A stretch of 64,000 nucleotides of DNA from an uncultured Lachnospiraceae bacterium (GTDB taxonomy: Bacteria > Bacillota > Clostridia > Lachnospirales > Lachnospiraceae), in assembly GCA_910578405.1 (NCBI GenBank), contig CAJTQO010000004.1:68011-132010 (forward strand), in the 5' to 3' direction. Positions 16,407 through 25,548 of this stretch are shown here, piece by piece. The position numbers were made by a program, and so were the translations under genes. How positions within the stretch are numbered: position 1 is the first letter of the stretch; every line of letters starts with the position of its first letter. The notes under the pieces are model-generated. The model saw nothing but the letters and a program-made list of their open reading frames with translations. It was not told the DNA's origin and ran no database searches.

Positions 16407-17609
16407 ATGGAAGATGCGGCGGTAGTGTTAAAAAAGGGGGAAGGGCGTACGTTAAAGGCCGGAGGGCTTTGGGTTTTTGACAATGAAATTGCTTCTGTTT
16501 CCGGCTCGTTTGAAAATGGAGACATAGTGGAGGTTCATGATTTTGACGGTTATTTTATGGGATATGGTTTTTTGAATATGCAGTCCAAGATTGCTGTACG
16601 ATTGTTGTCCAGGCGCAGGGAAAACCGGATTACGCCGGAGTTTTTGGAGCAGAGGGTGCGGGATGCTTGGGAATATAGGAAGCAGATAATAGACACATCC
16701 AGTTGCCGCGTGATTTTCGGGGAGGCGGATTTCCTTCCCGGACTGGTGGTGGACAAATTTTCCGATGTGCTGGTGGTGGAATCGCTGGCGTTGGGGATAG
16801 ACCGTTTAAAGCCATTGCTTTTGGAGAAACTAAAAAAAGCGCTGGCAGAGGATGGCGTCGCCATACGGGGTGTGTATGAACGGAGCGACGCTAAGGTGCG
16901 GCAAAAAGAAGGGATGGAATGCTTCAAAGGGTTTCTCGGAGAGGCTTTTGACACAAGAGTGCAAATTGTGGAGAATGGCGTAACGTATATGGTGGATGTG
17001 AAGGAAGGGCAGAAAACAGGCTTTTTCCTGGATCAGAAGAATAACCGCGCCGCCATTCATAAGATTTGTAAAGGGAAGAAAGTATTGGATTGTTTTACCC
17101 ATACCGGATCTTTTGCATTGAACGCAGGCATTGCCGGGGCGGTTTGTGTGCTTGGGGTGGACGCCTCGCAGACGGGGGTGAACCAGGCATGGGAGAATGC
17201 CAGGCTCAACCATCTGGAAGACCGGGTGAAGTTTCTTTGCGCCGATGTTTTTCAACTGCTTCCGGAACTGGAAAAGAAGGGGGAGAAATACGATGTGGTA
17301 ATCCTGGATCCTCCGGCGTTTACGAAGTCCCGTAACTCTGTGAAAAATGCGGTGAAGGGGTACCGGGAAATTAATCTGAGGGGATTGAAGCTGGTAAATG
17401 ACGGCGGATTTCTTGTGACCTGTTCCTGTTCCCACTTTATGGAACCGGAGCTTTTTGCCAGGACGGTGAAAGAGGCGGCAAAGGGCGCCCATAAGAGACT
17501 GCGGCAGGTAGAGTTTAGAGCCCAAGCGCCAGATCATCCGATTTTGTGGGCGGCAGAGGAATCATATTATTTGAAATTCTATATTTTTCAGGTTTGTGAA
17601 GAGCGGTAG
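16407..17609 (+). CDS. rlmI: class I SAM-dependent 23S rRNA methyltransferase, RlmI/YwbD type
   Basis: This 400-residue protein has an N-terminal PUA domain (about 5-75; VLKKGEGRTLKAGGLWVFDNEI), a middle EEHEE-like domain, and a C-terminal Rossmann methyltransferase. The SAM site is VLDCFTHTGSFAL, and the catalytic motif is ILDPPAFTK near residue 305, as in 5-methylcytosine-forming RlmI enzymes. A later TCSCSHFM stretch is also typical. AAGGAG lies about 10 bases before the ATG. The exact rRNA base is inferred from the family only. Confidence 0.88.
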   Translation: MEDAAVVLKKGEGRTLKAGGLWVFDNEIASVSGSFENGDIVEVHDFDGYFMGYGFLNMQSKIAVRLLSRRRENRITPEFLEQRVRDAWEYRKQIIDTSSCRVIFGEADFLPGLVVDKFSDVLVVESLALGIDRLKPLLLEKLKKALAEDGVAIRGVYERSDAKVRQKEGMECFKGFLGEAFDTRVQIVENGVTYMVDVKEGQKTGFFLDQKNNRAAIHKICKGKKVLDCFTHTGSFALNAGIAGAVCVLGVDASQTGVNQAWENARLNHLEDRVKFLCADVFQLLPELEKKGEKYDVVILDPPAFTKSRNSVKNAVKGYREINLRGLKLVNDGGFLVTCSCSHFMEPELFARTVKEAAKGAHKRLRQVEFRAQAPDHPILWAAEESYYLKFYIFQVCEER

Positions 17610-17656
17610 GATAAGGAGACGGAAGGTAAGGATAGTTTATAGGGAATTCTATAACT

Positions 17657-17696
17657 CGGCTGTCTGGCGGCGCGTAAGGCGGACGCCAGACAGCCG
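17657..17696. terminator. strong hairpin between convergent genes
   Basis: CGGCTGTCTGGCG and its perfect reverse complement (13 bp) flank a 14-base loop. It lies between the convergent rlmI and VanZ genes. There is no T tract, so it is terminator-like rather than canonical. Confidence 0.6.
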
Positions 17697-17715
17697 GGAA
17701 AGATTTCAGATTGTT

Positions 17716-18378
17716 TTAAATAGGCATGCCAAGCGCATAGTTCCATACAATATTCCATATCGCATTGGAGATAAAGGGGGTAAGAAGAAATGTGACTAAC
17801 CATGGGGTGAAGAAATAAATATACACTTCCCATTTGGCTAGGAATCTCTTCTTTGAGTCCTTAGTCCCCAGGCACATGCGGCGCATAAAACGCATACGGT
17901 GTACCGATAAGAAAAGAAAATACCCGGTTATTGTCCCAAGGGTATTCAAAAGGACATCGGTAATATCAGTGACAGCCGTGGTTTCCAAACAGAAAATTTG
18001 TGACGCTTCTATGATAACAGAGAGCAATACCCCAAATAAAATGGTGTTCCCAATGCGCTTAAAGCGTTTCCATAAGGTAGGAAGGAACAGGCCCAAGGGG
18101 ATAAAAACCAGGTAGGTTTTCAGGTAGTGTCCCCAATTGTCTATAAACCCATGGAAAGGGATGAAGTTAAACTGAGGATAGAAATTTAACTGGTATATGG
18201 AAGGGGTATCGGAGGCCATCAAAATAAGACAGATTCCCAGAGCGTAAAGGTACAGCCCGAACTGGTGCCGTTTCGGTAATCTGTATTTGCGAAAAAGCAA
18301 CTGTAATAGTATGAGAAATGGGACAACCCCTATATATGCAGCAAATGTATTGACACACAGTACAGTGAAATCAGACAT
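17716..18378 (-). CDS. VanZ-like family membrane protein
   Basis: This 220-residue protein has about six hydrophobic helices. Its centre carries the VanZ-type features FIPFHGFIDN, then LVFIPLGLFLPTLW and VIIEASQIF...TDITDVLLNTLGTITGY. AGGAGG precedes the ATG. VanZ-like proteins are linked to teicoplanin resistance in one case, but most have no known role, and there are no van genes nearby. The last 60 residues contain two extra helices not needed for the domain. Confidence 0.85.
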   Translation of the reverse strand: MSDFTVLCVNTFAAYIGVVPFLILLQLLFRKYRLPKRHQFGLYLYALGICLILMASDTPSIYQLNFYPQFNFIPFHGFIDNWGHYLKTYLVFIPLGLFLPTLWKRFKRIGNTILFGVLLSVIIEASQIFCLETTAVTDITDVLLNTLGTITGYFLFLSVHRMRFMRRMCLGTKDSKKRFLAKWEVYIYFFTPWLVTFLLTPFISNAIWNIVWNYALGMPI

Positions 18379-18494
18379 CTTTATCCTCCTGGTACCTATC
18401 GTTTTCTATGGAAATCTAATTCAGTATCATACTGCCATATAACATTTTTGTAAACATAAATCGGTATTTTTCCTTAAAATTTTTTCTCTTCCCT

Positions 18495-18522
18495 ATTATA
18501 CGCTTTTTTTTCAAAACCACAA
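18495..18522 (-). promoter_or_regulatory. promoter of the VanZ-like gene
   Basis: Reading leftward, TTGTGG (18522-18517) and TATAAT (18500-18495) are spaced by 16 bases. The leader would be about 110 bases. Confidence 0.5.
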
Positions 18523-18646
18523 TTTGAATTTCATTAATTTAATATTCTTTTAAGTTTTTGCTTACAGAGCATAGACTGATTTCGCTCCTGTCGCTTGCCT
18601 GCCTTATGATACGTATGTCCAAGGGACCGTTAAGGCTATCTTTCAC

Positions 18647-18675
18647 TTGACATATTTTAGGAAGGCGGGTAGAAT
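18647..18675 (+). promoter_or_regulatory. promoter of the DUF4091 gene
   Basis: TTGACA (18647-18652) and TAGAAT (18670-18675) are spaced by 17 bases. The rest of 18379-18776 shows no gene. Confidence 0.65.
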
Positions 18676-18776
18676 CTGGTGTAATAAAGAATGGGCATTT
18701 GAGTGTTTAAATGAGCGCAGCGCTTTAGGAAGAAAACCGGGATAACAAAGGAAAATGAGAGAGGAGAAAGAAAACT

Positions 18777-20435
18777 ATGGTTTCATACCGTTTTGTCATT
18801 GCATCTGCAATGGATAAAATTTTTTCGGATTGGGAGCCGGAACCGATGGAAGGGGGCATGGAGGCTTTTTGTGAAGAAACCGTTTCGTTTCAGGTGGGTT
18901 ACTATCTGGGCTGCAGCGCGCCGCCGTCGGAAAATGCGCTGTATTTTACCGTCCGTGCAGAGGAGGGCTGGGATGGGGAGACATTGGTGCGCAAGGTGTG
19001 TCTGATGCCGGGAGGCATGGTGTGCTATGGGGAGCATGATGATGATTATCTGTCCACGCAGGCCGGACTTTACCCGGATTTGTTAGATACCATGCCGCAG
19101 GAAGGATTACATGGAATCTATAGGCAGTGGAGAAGCGTTTGGATAGATTTGATTCCTTCCAAAGACTGCAAGCCTGGCTGTTATCCGGTTACAGTGGAGG
19201 TTAGGAATCGGAGGCAGGAGCTTGTATGGAGCGCAAAGACCAGTTTGACCGTATTGGGGGCAAAGCTGCCAAAGATGGATTTTATCCATACGGAAATGCT
19301 GCACGCAGACTGTCTGGCGGATTATTACCAGACGGAAGTTTTTTCAGAACGCCATTGGAAATTATTGGAGAATTATATTCGGTATGCGGTAAAGCATGGA
19401 ATCAACATGATTTTCACTCCGCTTTTTACCCCGCCTATGGATACCGCAGAGGGCGGCGAACGGACTACCGTACAGTTAGTCGGCGTAAGGAAAACGCAGG
19501 AGGGCTATTCCTTTGATTTTACGAAGCTGGACCGGTGGATTGCCCTTTGTCTGGAATGCGGCGTGAAGTATATTGAAATGGTGCCGTTGTTTACGCAGTG
19601 GGGCGCATATTATCCGCCTAAGATTATGGCGGACACGGAAGAGGGGGAAATGCGTATCTTTGGTTGGGATACGCCTGCAGGCGGGGAAGCGTACCAAGCG
19701 TTTCTGGAGGCTTTTCTGCCTCAGCTTCGCCGTCATCTGAGTGACCTTGGCATATTGCAAAATTGCTGGTTCCATGTTTCCGATGAACCGAGTGAAGGGC
19801 AGATGGAATCCTATGGAGCGGCGCAAAGGTGTATGGCAAAATATCTGCCGGACAGCCCGCTTTTTGACGCTTGCAGTGATTATGAGCTATATGCGAAGGG
19901 CGCGGTTTCACGCCCGGTGGTCAGCAATGACCATATAGAACCCTTTCTGGCGGCAGGGACGCCAGAACTTTGGACGTATTACTGCTGCGCCCAGGGAGTG
20001 GATGTGAGCAACCGCTTTTTTGCGATGCCCTCTTACCGGAACCGTATTTTGGGCGTACAGGCTTATCTGTACCGGCTCCAGGGTTTTCTGCATTGGGGCT
20101 ATAATTTTTACAATACCAGTTTTTCCACGAAACATATTAACCCGTATGCGGTAACGGACAGCGGCGAAAGCTTTCCGGCGGGTGACGCTTATCTGGTGTA
20201 TCCGGGAGAGGATGATATGCCGCGAGGTTCCATTCGTTTGTCGGTTCTGGCACAGGCAATGGAAGATGTGCGCGCCATGCAGTTTTTGGAAAGTCTCACA
20301 TCCTATGAATATGTGGCTGGATTGATTGAAGAGCAGGCGGGTATGCGGATTACCTTTGCCCAATATCCCCGCACCAAAGAATTCCTGGTCAGACTGCGGC
20401 ATTGCATTAATGAGGAGATAAAGGAACGGCTGTAA
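18777..20435 (+). CDS. DUF4091 glycoside hydrolase-like protein
   Basis: This 552-residue cytoplasmic protein has an N-terminal beta domain (about 1-155) and a TIM-barrel-like domain (about 165-540). The motif CWFHVSDEPSEGQ near residue 335 matches the conserved DEP block of DUF4091 proteins, and its Glu is a likely catalytic residue. WGYNFYN near residue 445 is also typical. GAGAGGAG precedes the ATG. Members lie near carbohydrate genes in gut Firmicutes. No transport genes are adjacent here and the substrate is unknown. Confidence 0.85.
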   Translation: MVSYRFVIASAMDKIFSDWEPEPMEGGMEAFCEETVSFQVGYYLGCSAPPSENALYFTVRAEEGWDGETLVRKVCLMPGGMVCYGEHDDDYLSTQAGLYPDLLDTMPQEGLHGIYRQWRSVWIDLIPSKDCKPGCYPVTVEVRNRRQELVWSAKTSLTVLGAKLPKMDFIHTEMLHADCLADYYQTEVFSERHWKLLENYIRYAVKHGINMIFTPLFTPPMDTAEGGERTTVQLVGVRKTQEGYSFDFTKLDRWIALCLECGVKYIEMVPLFTQWGAYYPPKIMADTEEGEMRIFGWDTPAGGEAYQAFLEAFLPQLRRHLSDLGILQNCWFHVSDEPSEGQMESYGAAQRCMAKYLPDSPLFDACSDYELYAKGAVSRPVVSNDHIEPFLAAGTPELWTYYCCAQGVDVSNRFFAMPSYRNRILGVQAYLYRLQGFLHWGYNFYNTSFSTKHINPYAVTDSGESFPAGDAYLVYPGEDDMPRGSIRLSVLAQAMEDVRAMQFLESLTSYEYVAGLIEEQAGMRITFAQYPRTKEFLVRLRHCINEEIKERL

Positions 20436-20579
20436 TGGCAGAGGCATAATATAAAGAAGGGGAGCGTGTTTTTTAGGATGGAATAAAATGGCTGTTTGAT
20501 TTGGATGGAATTTCCCCATACTAAGGAGGAAACCGGAAAGCATTGCATATCTATGGAGCGTATCTGAGAGGAGAATGCT

Positions 20580-20801
20580 ATGGATAATCAACAGCTACCC
20601 ATCGGCCTTGGCCTGTCGCTTGCCATGAACCAGAAAGCGATGAAACGTTTTGCCAATATGACGGAAGCGGAGAAGGAACAGGCGATTGCCAGAAGCAGGG
20701 ACGCTAAGTCCAAAAGGGAGATGGACCGCATTGTGGATTCCCTGGCGGGGGAAGACAGTCTCTTTGGCGGCCTTTACGGGGCAGGCATGGATATAAAATA
20801 A
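20580..20801 (+). CDS. conserved small protein, 73 residues, unknown
   Basis: The protein begins MDNQQLPIGLGLSLAMNQKAM. It is helical and charged (MTEAEKEQAIARSRDAKSKREMDRI) with a Gly-rich end. GAGAGGAG lies about 8 bases before the ATG and a strong terminator follows, which makes it a credible gene. I recall similar small proteins in other Lachnospiraceae, but know of no function. Confidence 0.75.
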   Translation: MDNQQLPIGLGLSLAMNQKAMKRFANMTEAEKEQAIARSRDAKSKREMDRIVDSLAGEDSLFGGLYGAGMDIK

Positions 20802-20830
20802 GAGATGGGAAATGAAAAAGAAGATTTATT

Positions 20831-20860
20831 TCAAAAACGCCTGGAAACAGGCGTTTTTGA
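20831..20860 (+). terminator. strong rho-independent terminator
   Basis: TCAAAAACGCCTG and its exact reverse complement (13 bp) flank a GAAA tetraloop, with T-rich arms. It ends the 20580-20801 gene and lies before the next real start at 20922. Confidence 0.85.
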
Positions 20861-20921
20861 AACGTGGCAATGGTTGCGCTTTATATGGCATATGGCAGGG
20901 GTGAGTGGGAAACAAGTTATT

Positions 20922-22013
20922 ATGAAAAGAAAAGCATTTTTTGCATTTCTTATTGGAATGCTTATTTTATCCGGCTGCAGGCAGAACGAAAACAGTGCGG
21001 AGCCAGTAAATGGCAGCGGTAAGGAAGACGGCGATATGAAGTTTAAGGAAAACGAAGAGAAGGCACAAGAGGGAAAAGGCCATGCTTCTTCTGAAATTTT
21101 GCCGGAACTGTCTGAGGTTGCGATAAGCGAAAAGGCGCAGGACATTCCTTATTACAGTGAGGATGGCATTGATTTGCTGGGAGCTTTGCATCGTTGTGTG
21201 TCGGATGGGGAAAACATATATTTTGTTTATGGCGGGCCGGACATATATGTTATGCCGATAGGCACAAACAAGCATTATCCGGCAGGCATTGCAAATCCGC
21301 AAGGAATGGATGTCTGCAATATTGCCCTTGACGCGCATGGGAGAATCCATTTGCTTATGGCGGGCCAGGATAATAGGGAGTGGTTTATCTGGCGGTTGGA
21401 TGAAAACTATGAAGTTGAAAAAACCATTGATATTTCTTCCTGTTTTGAAACAAGATATATACCGCTTTGGTTTCTGACAGATAAGGATGGCGCATATTTT
21501 TTTCAGTGGCCTTTGGACAGGAACGGGATAATCGTGGACGGTGAAGGCGCGCTTAAGCACAAATTCACACCGGAATCCCTTGGGACAAAGTGGATATATG
21601 AAGCTGCTGTTGGAAAGGATGGCCATATTTATCTTGTTTATGGCGATTCCGGGGTAAAATTGGAGATTGGCAAGCTTGATACGGCAGATTGCTTTCTGGA
21701 AAATGAAAACCCCGCTCTCTTTTTTGCGGGCGATGAGGTTTTTAATGCAATGTCTTGCGGCACAGACGCCAATCTTTTGTTGTTCAGCCCTTATAGCGGC
21801 GTATGGGCGTATGACAGCGAAAGGGGAATCGTAGAAAACCGTGTGTCGTTGTCGGATATTGGTTTTGGCGCCGGTATGGAATGCTGGCCTCTTACGTTTC
21901 TGCCGGATGGCAGACTTCTTTTGGTTGCAAAAATGGCGGAGGGGCAAAGCTTTCCGGATTGGCTTTTCCGATACGTTCCTGTCAGTAAAGAGCCGCATGA
22001 AAATGGGAAATGA
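20922..22013 (+). CDS. lipoprotein with possible beta-propeller fold
   Basis: This 363-residue protein starts MKRKAFFAFLIGMLILSGC, a lipoprotein signal with lipobox ILSGC. An acidic linker follows, then repeated blades of the type DGENIYFVYG, DAHGRIHLLM, DKDGAYFFQW and GKDGHIYLVYG, suggesting a beta-propeller. An open frame extends upstream to 20805, but it would include the terminator at 20831-20860, so the start at 20922 is chosen. It is followed within about 12 bases by a solute-binding lipoprotein gene and the two probably act together on the cell surface. No specific family is recognised. Confidence 0.75.
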   Translation: MKRKAFFAFLIGMLILSGCRQNENSAEPVNGSGKEDGDMKFKENEEKAQEGKGHASSEILPELSEVAISEKAQDIPYYSEDGIDLLGALHRCVSDGENIYFVYGGPDIYVMPIGTNKHYPAGIANPQGMDVCNIALDAHGRIHLLMAGQDNREWFIWRLDENYEVEKTIDISSCFETRYIPLWFLTDKDGAYFFQWPLDRNGIIVDGEGALKHKFTPESLGTKWIYEAAVGKDGHIYLVYGDSGVKLEIGKLDTADCFLENENPALFFAGDEVFNAMSCGTDANLLLFSPYSGVWAYDSERGIVENRVSLSDIGFGAGMECWPLTFLPDGRLLLVAKMAEGQSFPDWLFRYVPVSKEPHENGK

Positions 22014-22024
22014 GGCATAGCGGG

Positions 22025-23341
22025 ATGAAAAAACATATTTTGTGGATTGCATTCCTATTGTGCTTTTCGCTTGCCGGATGCAGTTGGAAGCAGTCAGCGC
22101 AGACAGAGAAAAAAATTTTAACGTTAGCGGTTTTTGAAAGCGAATCACAGTTGGCTGCGTCAAAGTTATTGCAATGGGTGAATTTGTATAATGCAAATCA
22201 GTCTGAGGTGACAATTGAAGTTATCAATTATTTGGAGCGGAATGAAGATGCGCAGGAGGCCCTTAAGCAAATCAAGCTTGAAATCAGTGTTGGAAAAGGC
22301 CCTGACATGATTCATTTTGGCAGGCAATATTCCCCCTTGGATGCTTCTTCCGGAATGTTGGCTGATTTGTATCCTATGATAGAAAATGACGCGTCATTTA
22401 AAAAGCGGGATATTTACTATAATATTCTTGCATCTTTTGAAACGGAAGGCTGTCTCTATGTATTTGTGCCAAGTTATAGAATAGACACTTATACTACGGT
22501 TGACCGAAGGCTTTCAGAGTTAGAAAGCATGGATATGGAGCAGTTAATGGATGCTTATCGTATGCTGGATGAGGGGAGCATCCTTTTTCCTGGGGAAACG
22601 AAAAAGGCGGTTTTTGGAATGCTTTGCTATGGGAATCTGGGAAATTACGTTGATTGGGGAAAGGGAACCTGTCGTTTTGACAGTGACAGTTTTAAAAAAC
22701 TTTTGCAATTTGCCAATCAGTTCCCACTGAACCTGAACATGACGGATGCTAATTCGGCAAAGGAAATTTTCGCAGAGGGCCGCGCCCTTTTGTATCCGGT
22801 TTCGATTGACAATGTTTATGGGACGGCCAGAGTTAGGACGCTTTATGGCAAAACGCCCGCTTATATAGGGTATCCGTTTGACTCAGGCAATGGCAATCTG
22901 GCAGCAGTCGCGGATATTGCAATCGGCATTGGTTCGAATAGCCAATATAAGGATGAGGCATGGGAATTTTTGAAAAGCATGGTTGACAGGGAATTTCAGG
23001 ATAGCGTCGAAAGGGGACTGCCGCTGCGGATTAGCTCTCTGGAGCAAAAGCTGGAAGCTTCCATAAAGGCGGAATACGATTCAAAGGGTGAAAAGATAGT
23101 GAAAGAACAGCTTATTTTTGATGGTGAGGCTCCCGTAAATATCTATGAAATATCGGAGGAGGATGCAGAAACGCTAAAGGCTGTGATTCGCAAAATTGAG
23201 TTTAGCATGGCGGCAGATTCCAATTTATACAGCATCGTATTGGAAGAGGCGGATTATTTGTTTTATGATGGCCGGAATATAGATAGTGTTGCAGACATTA
23301 TTCAGAATCGGGCAAGTGTATATATAAGTGAGAAGAAATAA
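22025..23341 (+). CDS. extracellular solute-binding lipoprotein (family 1)
   Basis: This 438-residue protein has a lipoprotein signal (MKKHILWIAFLLCF, lipobox SLAGC) and the layout of ABC-type sugar-binding proteins. These include LAVFESESQLAASKLLQWVNLYN near residue 35, GPDMIHFG near 95, and IGIGSNSQYKDEAWEFLKSMVD near 310. No permease or ATPase genes are adjacent, so it is either an orphan binding protein using a permease elsewhere or has another surface role with the preceding propeller-like lipoprotein. An ATG at 22010 overlapping the previous stop is a possible alternative start. Confidence 0.82.
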   Translation: MKKHILWIAFLLCFSLAGCSWKQSAQTEKKILTLAVFESESQLAASKLLQWVNLYNANQSEVTIEVINYLERNEDAQEALKQIKLEISVGKGPDMIHFGRQYSPLDASSGMLADLYPMIENDASFKKRDIYYNILASFETEGCLYVFVPSYRIDTYTTVDRRLSELESMDMEQLMDAYRMLDEGSILFPGETKKAVFGMLCYGNLGNYVDWGKGTCRFDSDSFKKLLQFANQFPLNLNMTDANSAKEIFAEGRALLYPVSIDNVYGTARVRTLYGKTPAYIGYPFDSGNGNLAAVADIAIGIGSNSQYKDEAWEFLKSMVDREFQDSVERGLPLRISSLEQKLEASIKAEYDSKGEKIVKEQLIFDGEAPVNIYEISEEDAETLKAVIRKIEFSMAADSNLYSIVLEEADYLFYDGRNIDSVADIIQNRASVYISEKK

Positions 23342-23422
23342 ACCGGGATAGCGGGAAAGCAAACAGTAGGGAAACTGTCAGCAAAGACAGCGTTAGCGTG
23401 GAGGAACAGGGAGGGTATGGGA

Positions 23423-24310
23423 ATGAAGTTAAGCGCAAGATGCATCAGGTGCCTGATTGACAGGCAGGAAGAGAAAATCAGCAGGATAGAAGATGAGGGG
23501 CAGAAGGCGTCTTATCTGAAGGAAGTTGCAGGCGTCATTGCAAATGCGTCAGAAGAAGCGTCAGCGCCGTATTTAGTCTATGAGATAAATAAAGTTTACC
23601 GACAGCGCTTTGGGGAATTGCCTGATTATAAAGAGGAAAAGAAAGCGTTTAACCGGCTGATGCTAGAGTTGGAACCGGAATTGGAAGCGGAAATCCATTC
23701 CGGGAAGGATGCGGATGAGGTGTTTGAAAATGCGCTGAATTATGCCAGGACGGGGAACTATATTGATTATGGGGCTATGAATCATGTGGAAAAGGAAACG
23801 TTATTTGATTTACTGAAAAAAGCGAAGGGGGAAGAGGTGGACAGGCGGGCATATGAGAGACTGAGAGAGGAGCTTGGACAAGCCAGGGAGGTGGTTTATC
23901 TTTTGGACAACTGTGGGGAGATTGTGGCAGACAAGCTGTTTATGAAGGTGATGAAGGAGCAGTATCCGCATATACATATCACGGCTATGGTCAGGGGAAT
24001 GCCTGCCTTGAATGATGCAGTGGCGCAAGATGCATGGGAGGTAGGCATAGCGGAAGTGGCGGATATTCTCGGCAATGGGAATGGGGTGGCGGGAACCCAG
24101 CTAAACCTGCTGTCCGCAGAAGCTTTGGATGCGGTAAACCGGGCTGACGTCATTGTGTCCAAAGGGCAGGGGAATTTTGAGACGCTGCATGGCTGCGGGC
24201 GGAATATCTATTATTTGTTTTTATGCAAATGCGACTGGTTTACAAAAAGATTTGGAATGGAGCGGTTAAAGGGTGTGTTTGTGAATGAAAGGGACATAAG
24301 CGTCAGTTAG
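23423..24310 (+). CDS. DUF89 family protein (ARMT1-like)
   Basis: This 295-residue protein begins MKLSARCIRCLIDRQEEK, with CxxC near the start, and contains LLDNCGEIVADKLF near residue 162 and SKGQGNFETLHG near 250. These are hallmark motifs of DUF89, whose members are metal-dependent phosphatases acting on damaged phospho-metabolites. AGGGAGG fits the ATG at 23423 better than the ATG 6 bases before it. It lies before the metal exporter gene, but has no clear link to it. Confidence 0.85.
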   Translation: MKLSARCIRCLIDRQEEKISRIEDEGQKASYLKEVAGVIANASEEASAPYLVYEINKVYRQRFGELPDYKEEKKAFNRLMLELEPELEAEIHSGKDADEVFENALNYARTGNYIDYGAMNHVEKETLFDLLKKAKGEEVDRRAYERLREELGQAREVVYLLDNCGEIVADKLFMKVMKEQYPHIHITAMVRGMPALNDAVAQDAWEVGIAEVADILGNGNGVAGTQLNLLSAEALDAVNRADVIVSKGQGNFETLHGCGRNIYYLFLCKCDWFTKRFGMERLKGVFVNERDISVS

Positions 24311-24394
24311 CGGTTTGGCTTTGCTTTGGACAAAGAGGAGAGCCGCAGGGGCCAAGACAGGCGGCATTGGAAAAAGGCGGCGATGGAATATGGG

Positions 24395-24422
24395 TTGACA
24401 AATAGCGGCAATGCAGTATAAT
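24395..24422 (+). promoter_or_regulatory. promoter of the metal exporter gene
   Basis: TTGACA (24395-24400) and TATAAT (24417-24422) are spaced by 16 bases. Confidence 0.75.
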
Positions 24423-24430
24423 AGGCTTTA

Positions 24431-24453
24431 CAATTGCAAATGAGTCGCAATTG
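24431..24453 (+). promoter_or_regulatory. Fur/Zur-type operator candidate
   Basis: CAATTGC and GCAATTG (perfect 7-bp arms) flank AAATGAGTC. The inner TTGCAAATGAGTCGCAA has the 7-1-7 look of Fur-family boxes. It lies right after the -10 and before the ribosome site (24456-24461), so binding would block initiation. A Fur-family gene lies 1.3 kb downstream. Confidence 0.55.
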
Positions 24454-24472
24454 CAGGGAGGATATGATACTG

Positions 24473-25348
24473 ATGTTGTGGGATATGATTTGGGACGCCT
24501 TTATGGATACCATCAAATTATTGCCGTTTTTGTTCCTTACCTATGTGGCGATGGAATATTTGGAGCGCAAAGTCGGCAGGAAAACGGAAAGGGCGGTGGG
24601 AAGGGCCGGGTATGCCGGCCCGGCCCTGGGCGCTGTATGTGGGATTTTCCCTCAGTGCGGCTTTTCGGCGGCGGCGTCCAATCTGTATGCGGGCAGGATG
24701 ATAACCATGGGGACGTTATTGGCTGTTTTCCTGTCCACATCCGATGAAATGCTTCCAATTCTGTTATCGGAACAGGTAAATATCCAGGTGATTTTTAAAT
24801 TGTTAGGGTTAAAAGTCATCTTTGGTATGTTGGCCGGATATTTAACGGACTTTGCGCTGGGCGGGCAAAGGCCAGTATGCCGGAAGGGGGAAAATGTGGA
24901 GGGGCATAGGCAAGGACATTCCTGTCATATCAAAGATGCATGCCGCTGCGAAGAAGGGGTGTTTCGGCCTGCGGCGCGCCATACGGTGCAGGTATTCGGA
25001 TTTATCTTCTTATTTTCCCTGGCGCTGAATGCTTTGATTGGATTAGCCGGTGAGGATTTTCTGGCCGGGCTGTTTTTCAATCGGCCCGTAGTCGGCCCGC
25101 TATTGGCCGGGCTGGTGGGGCTTGTCCCCAACTGTGCGGCGTCGGTGGCGCTGACAGAGCTTTATCTGGAAGGGCTTATGGGGCTTGGGCCGATGATGGC
25201 CGGGTTGCTTGTTGGGAGCGGTGTGGGGCTTCTGGTTTTGTTTCGGGTGAACCATAACGGGAAAGAGAATATGGCATTCCTGTTGCTTTTGTATGTATTT
25301 GGCGTTGCGGCGGGCATATTGCTGGATGCGGCAGGGCTTGCGCTGTAA
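24473..25348 (+). CDS. putative 10TM metal exporter (ArsP_2 / putative manganese transporter family)
   Basis: This 291-residue membrane protein has about ten hydrophobic helices in two related halves. Each half has a conserved CGFSAAASNLYAGR- or NCAASVALTELYLEG-like block, as in the ArsP_2 heavy-metal exporter family. A cytoplasmic loop near residues 140-165 is rich in His and Cys (GHRQGHSCHIKDACRCEE) and probably binds metal. The ATG at 24473 is 11 bases from GGGAGG; one at 24464 is too close and one at 24434 lies inside the operator. The operator and the downstream Fur-family gene suggest metal control. The metal is unknown. Confidence 0.82.
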   Translation: MLWDMIWDAFMDTIKLLPFLFLTYVAMEYLERKVGRKTERAVGRAGYAGPALGAVCGIFPQCGFSAAASNLYAGRMITMGTLLAVFLSTSDEMLPILLSEQVNIQVIFKLLGLKVIFGMLAGYLTDFALGGQRPVCRKGENVEGHRQGHSCHIKDACRCEEGVFRPAARHTVQVFGFIFLFSLALNALIGLAGEDFLAGLFFNRPVVGPLLAGLVGLVPNCAASVALTELYLEGLMGLGPMMAGLLVGSGVGLLVLFRVNHNGKENMAFLLLLYVFGVAAGILLDAAGLAL

Positions 25349-25382
25349 ACTGGCGCAGCCAATCCCATTTCCATATGTTATG

Positions 25383-25548
25383 CTAGTGTTTCATCCAGTC
25401 AGAAATTAGAATCGTGAACCGCCTGTTTCGCACCATTGCGTCGTTAAAATTTCTAGACGATGCCACCGCATCGCCGTCAAAATTTTGCCTAGCGCTGGCA
25501 CGAACCATGCAGCCCACAAATCTAATTTCTGTCTGGATGGAACACTAG
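25383..25548. repeat. MITE-like element 1, 166 bp
   Basis: It has 28-base terminal inverted repeats (CTAGTGTTTCATCCAG... and its reverse complement, two mismatches). The inside is also palindromic: CGATGC/GCATCG nested between AAAATTT and AAATTTT blocks. It codes for nothing and could fold into one long cruciform or RNA hairpin. Confidence 0.7.

Noticed and set aside
20805..20921. N-terminal extension of the propeller-like lipoprotein
   Set aside because: It includes a strong terminator and would hide the signal peptide inside the protein.
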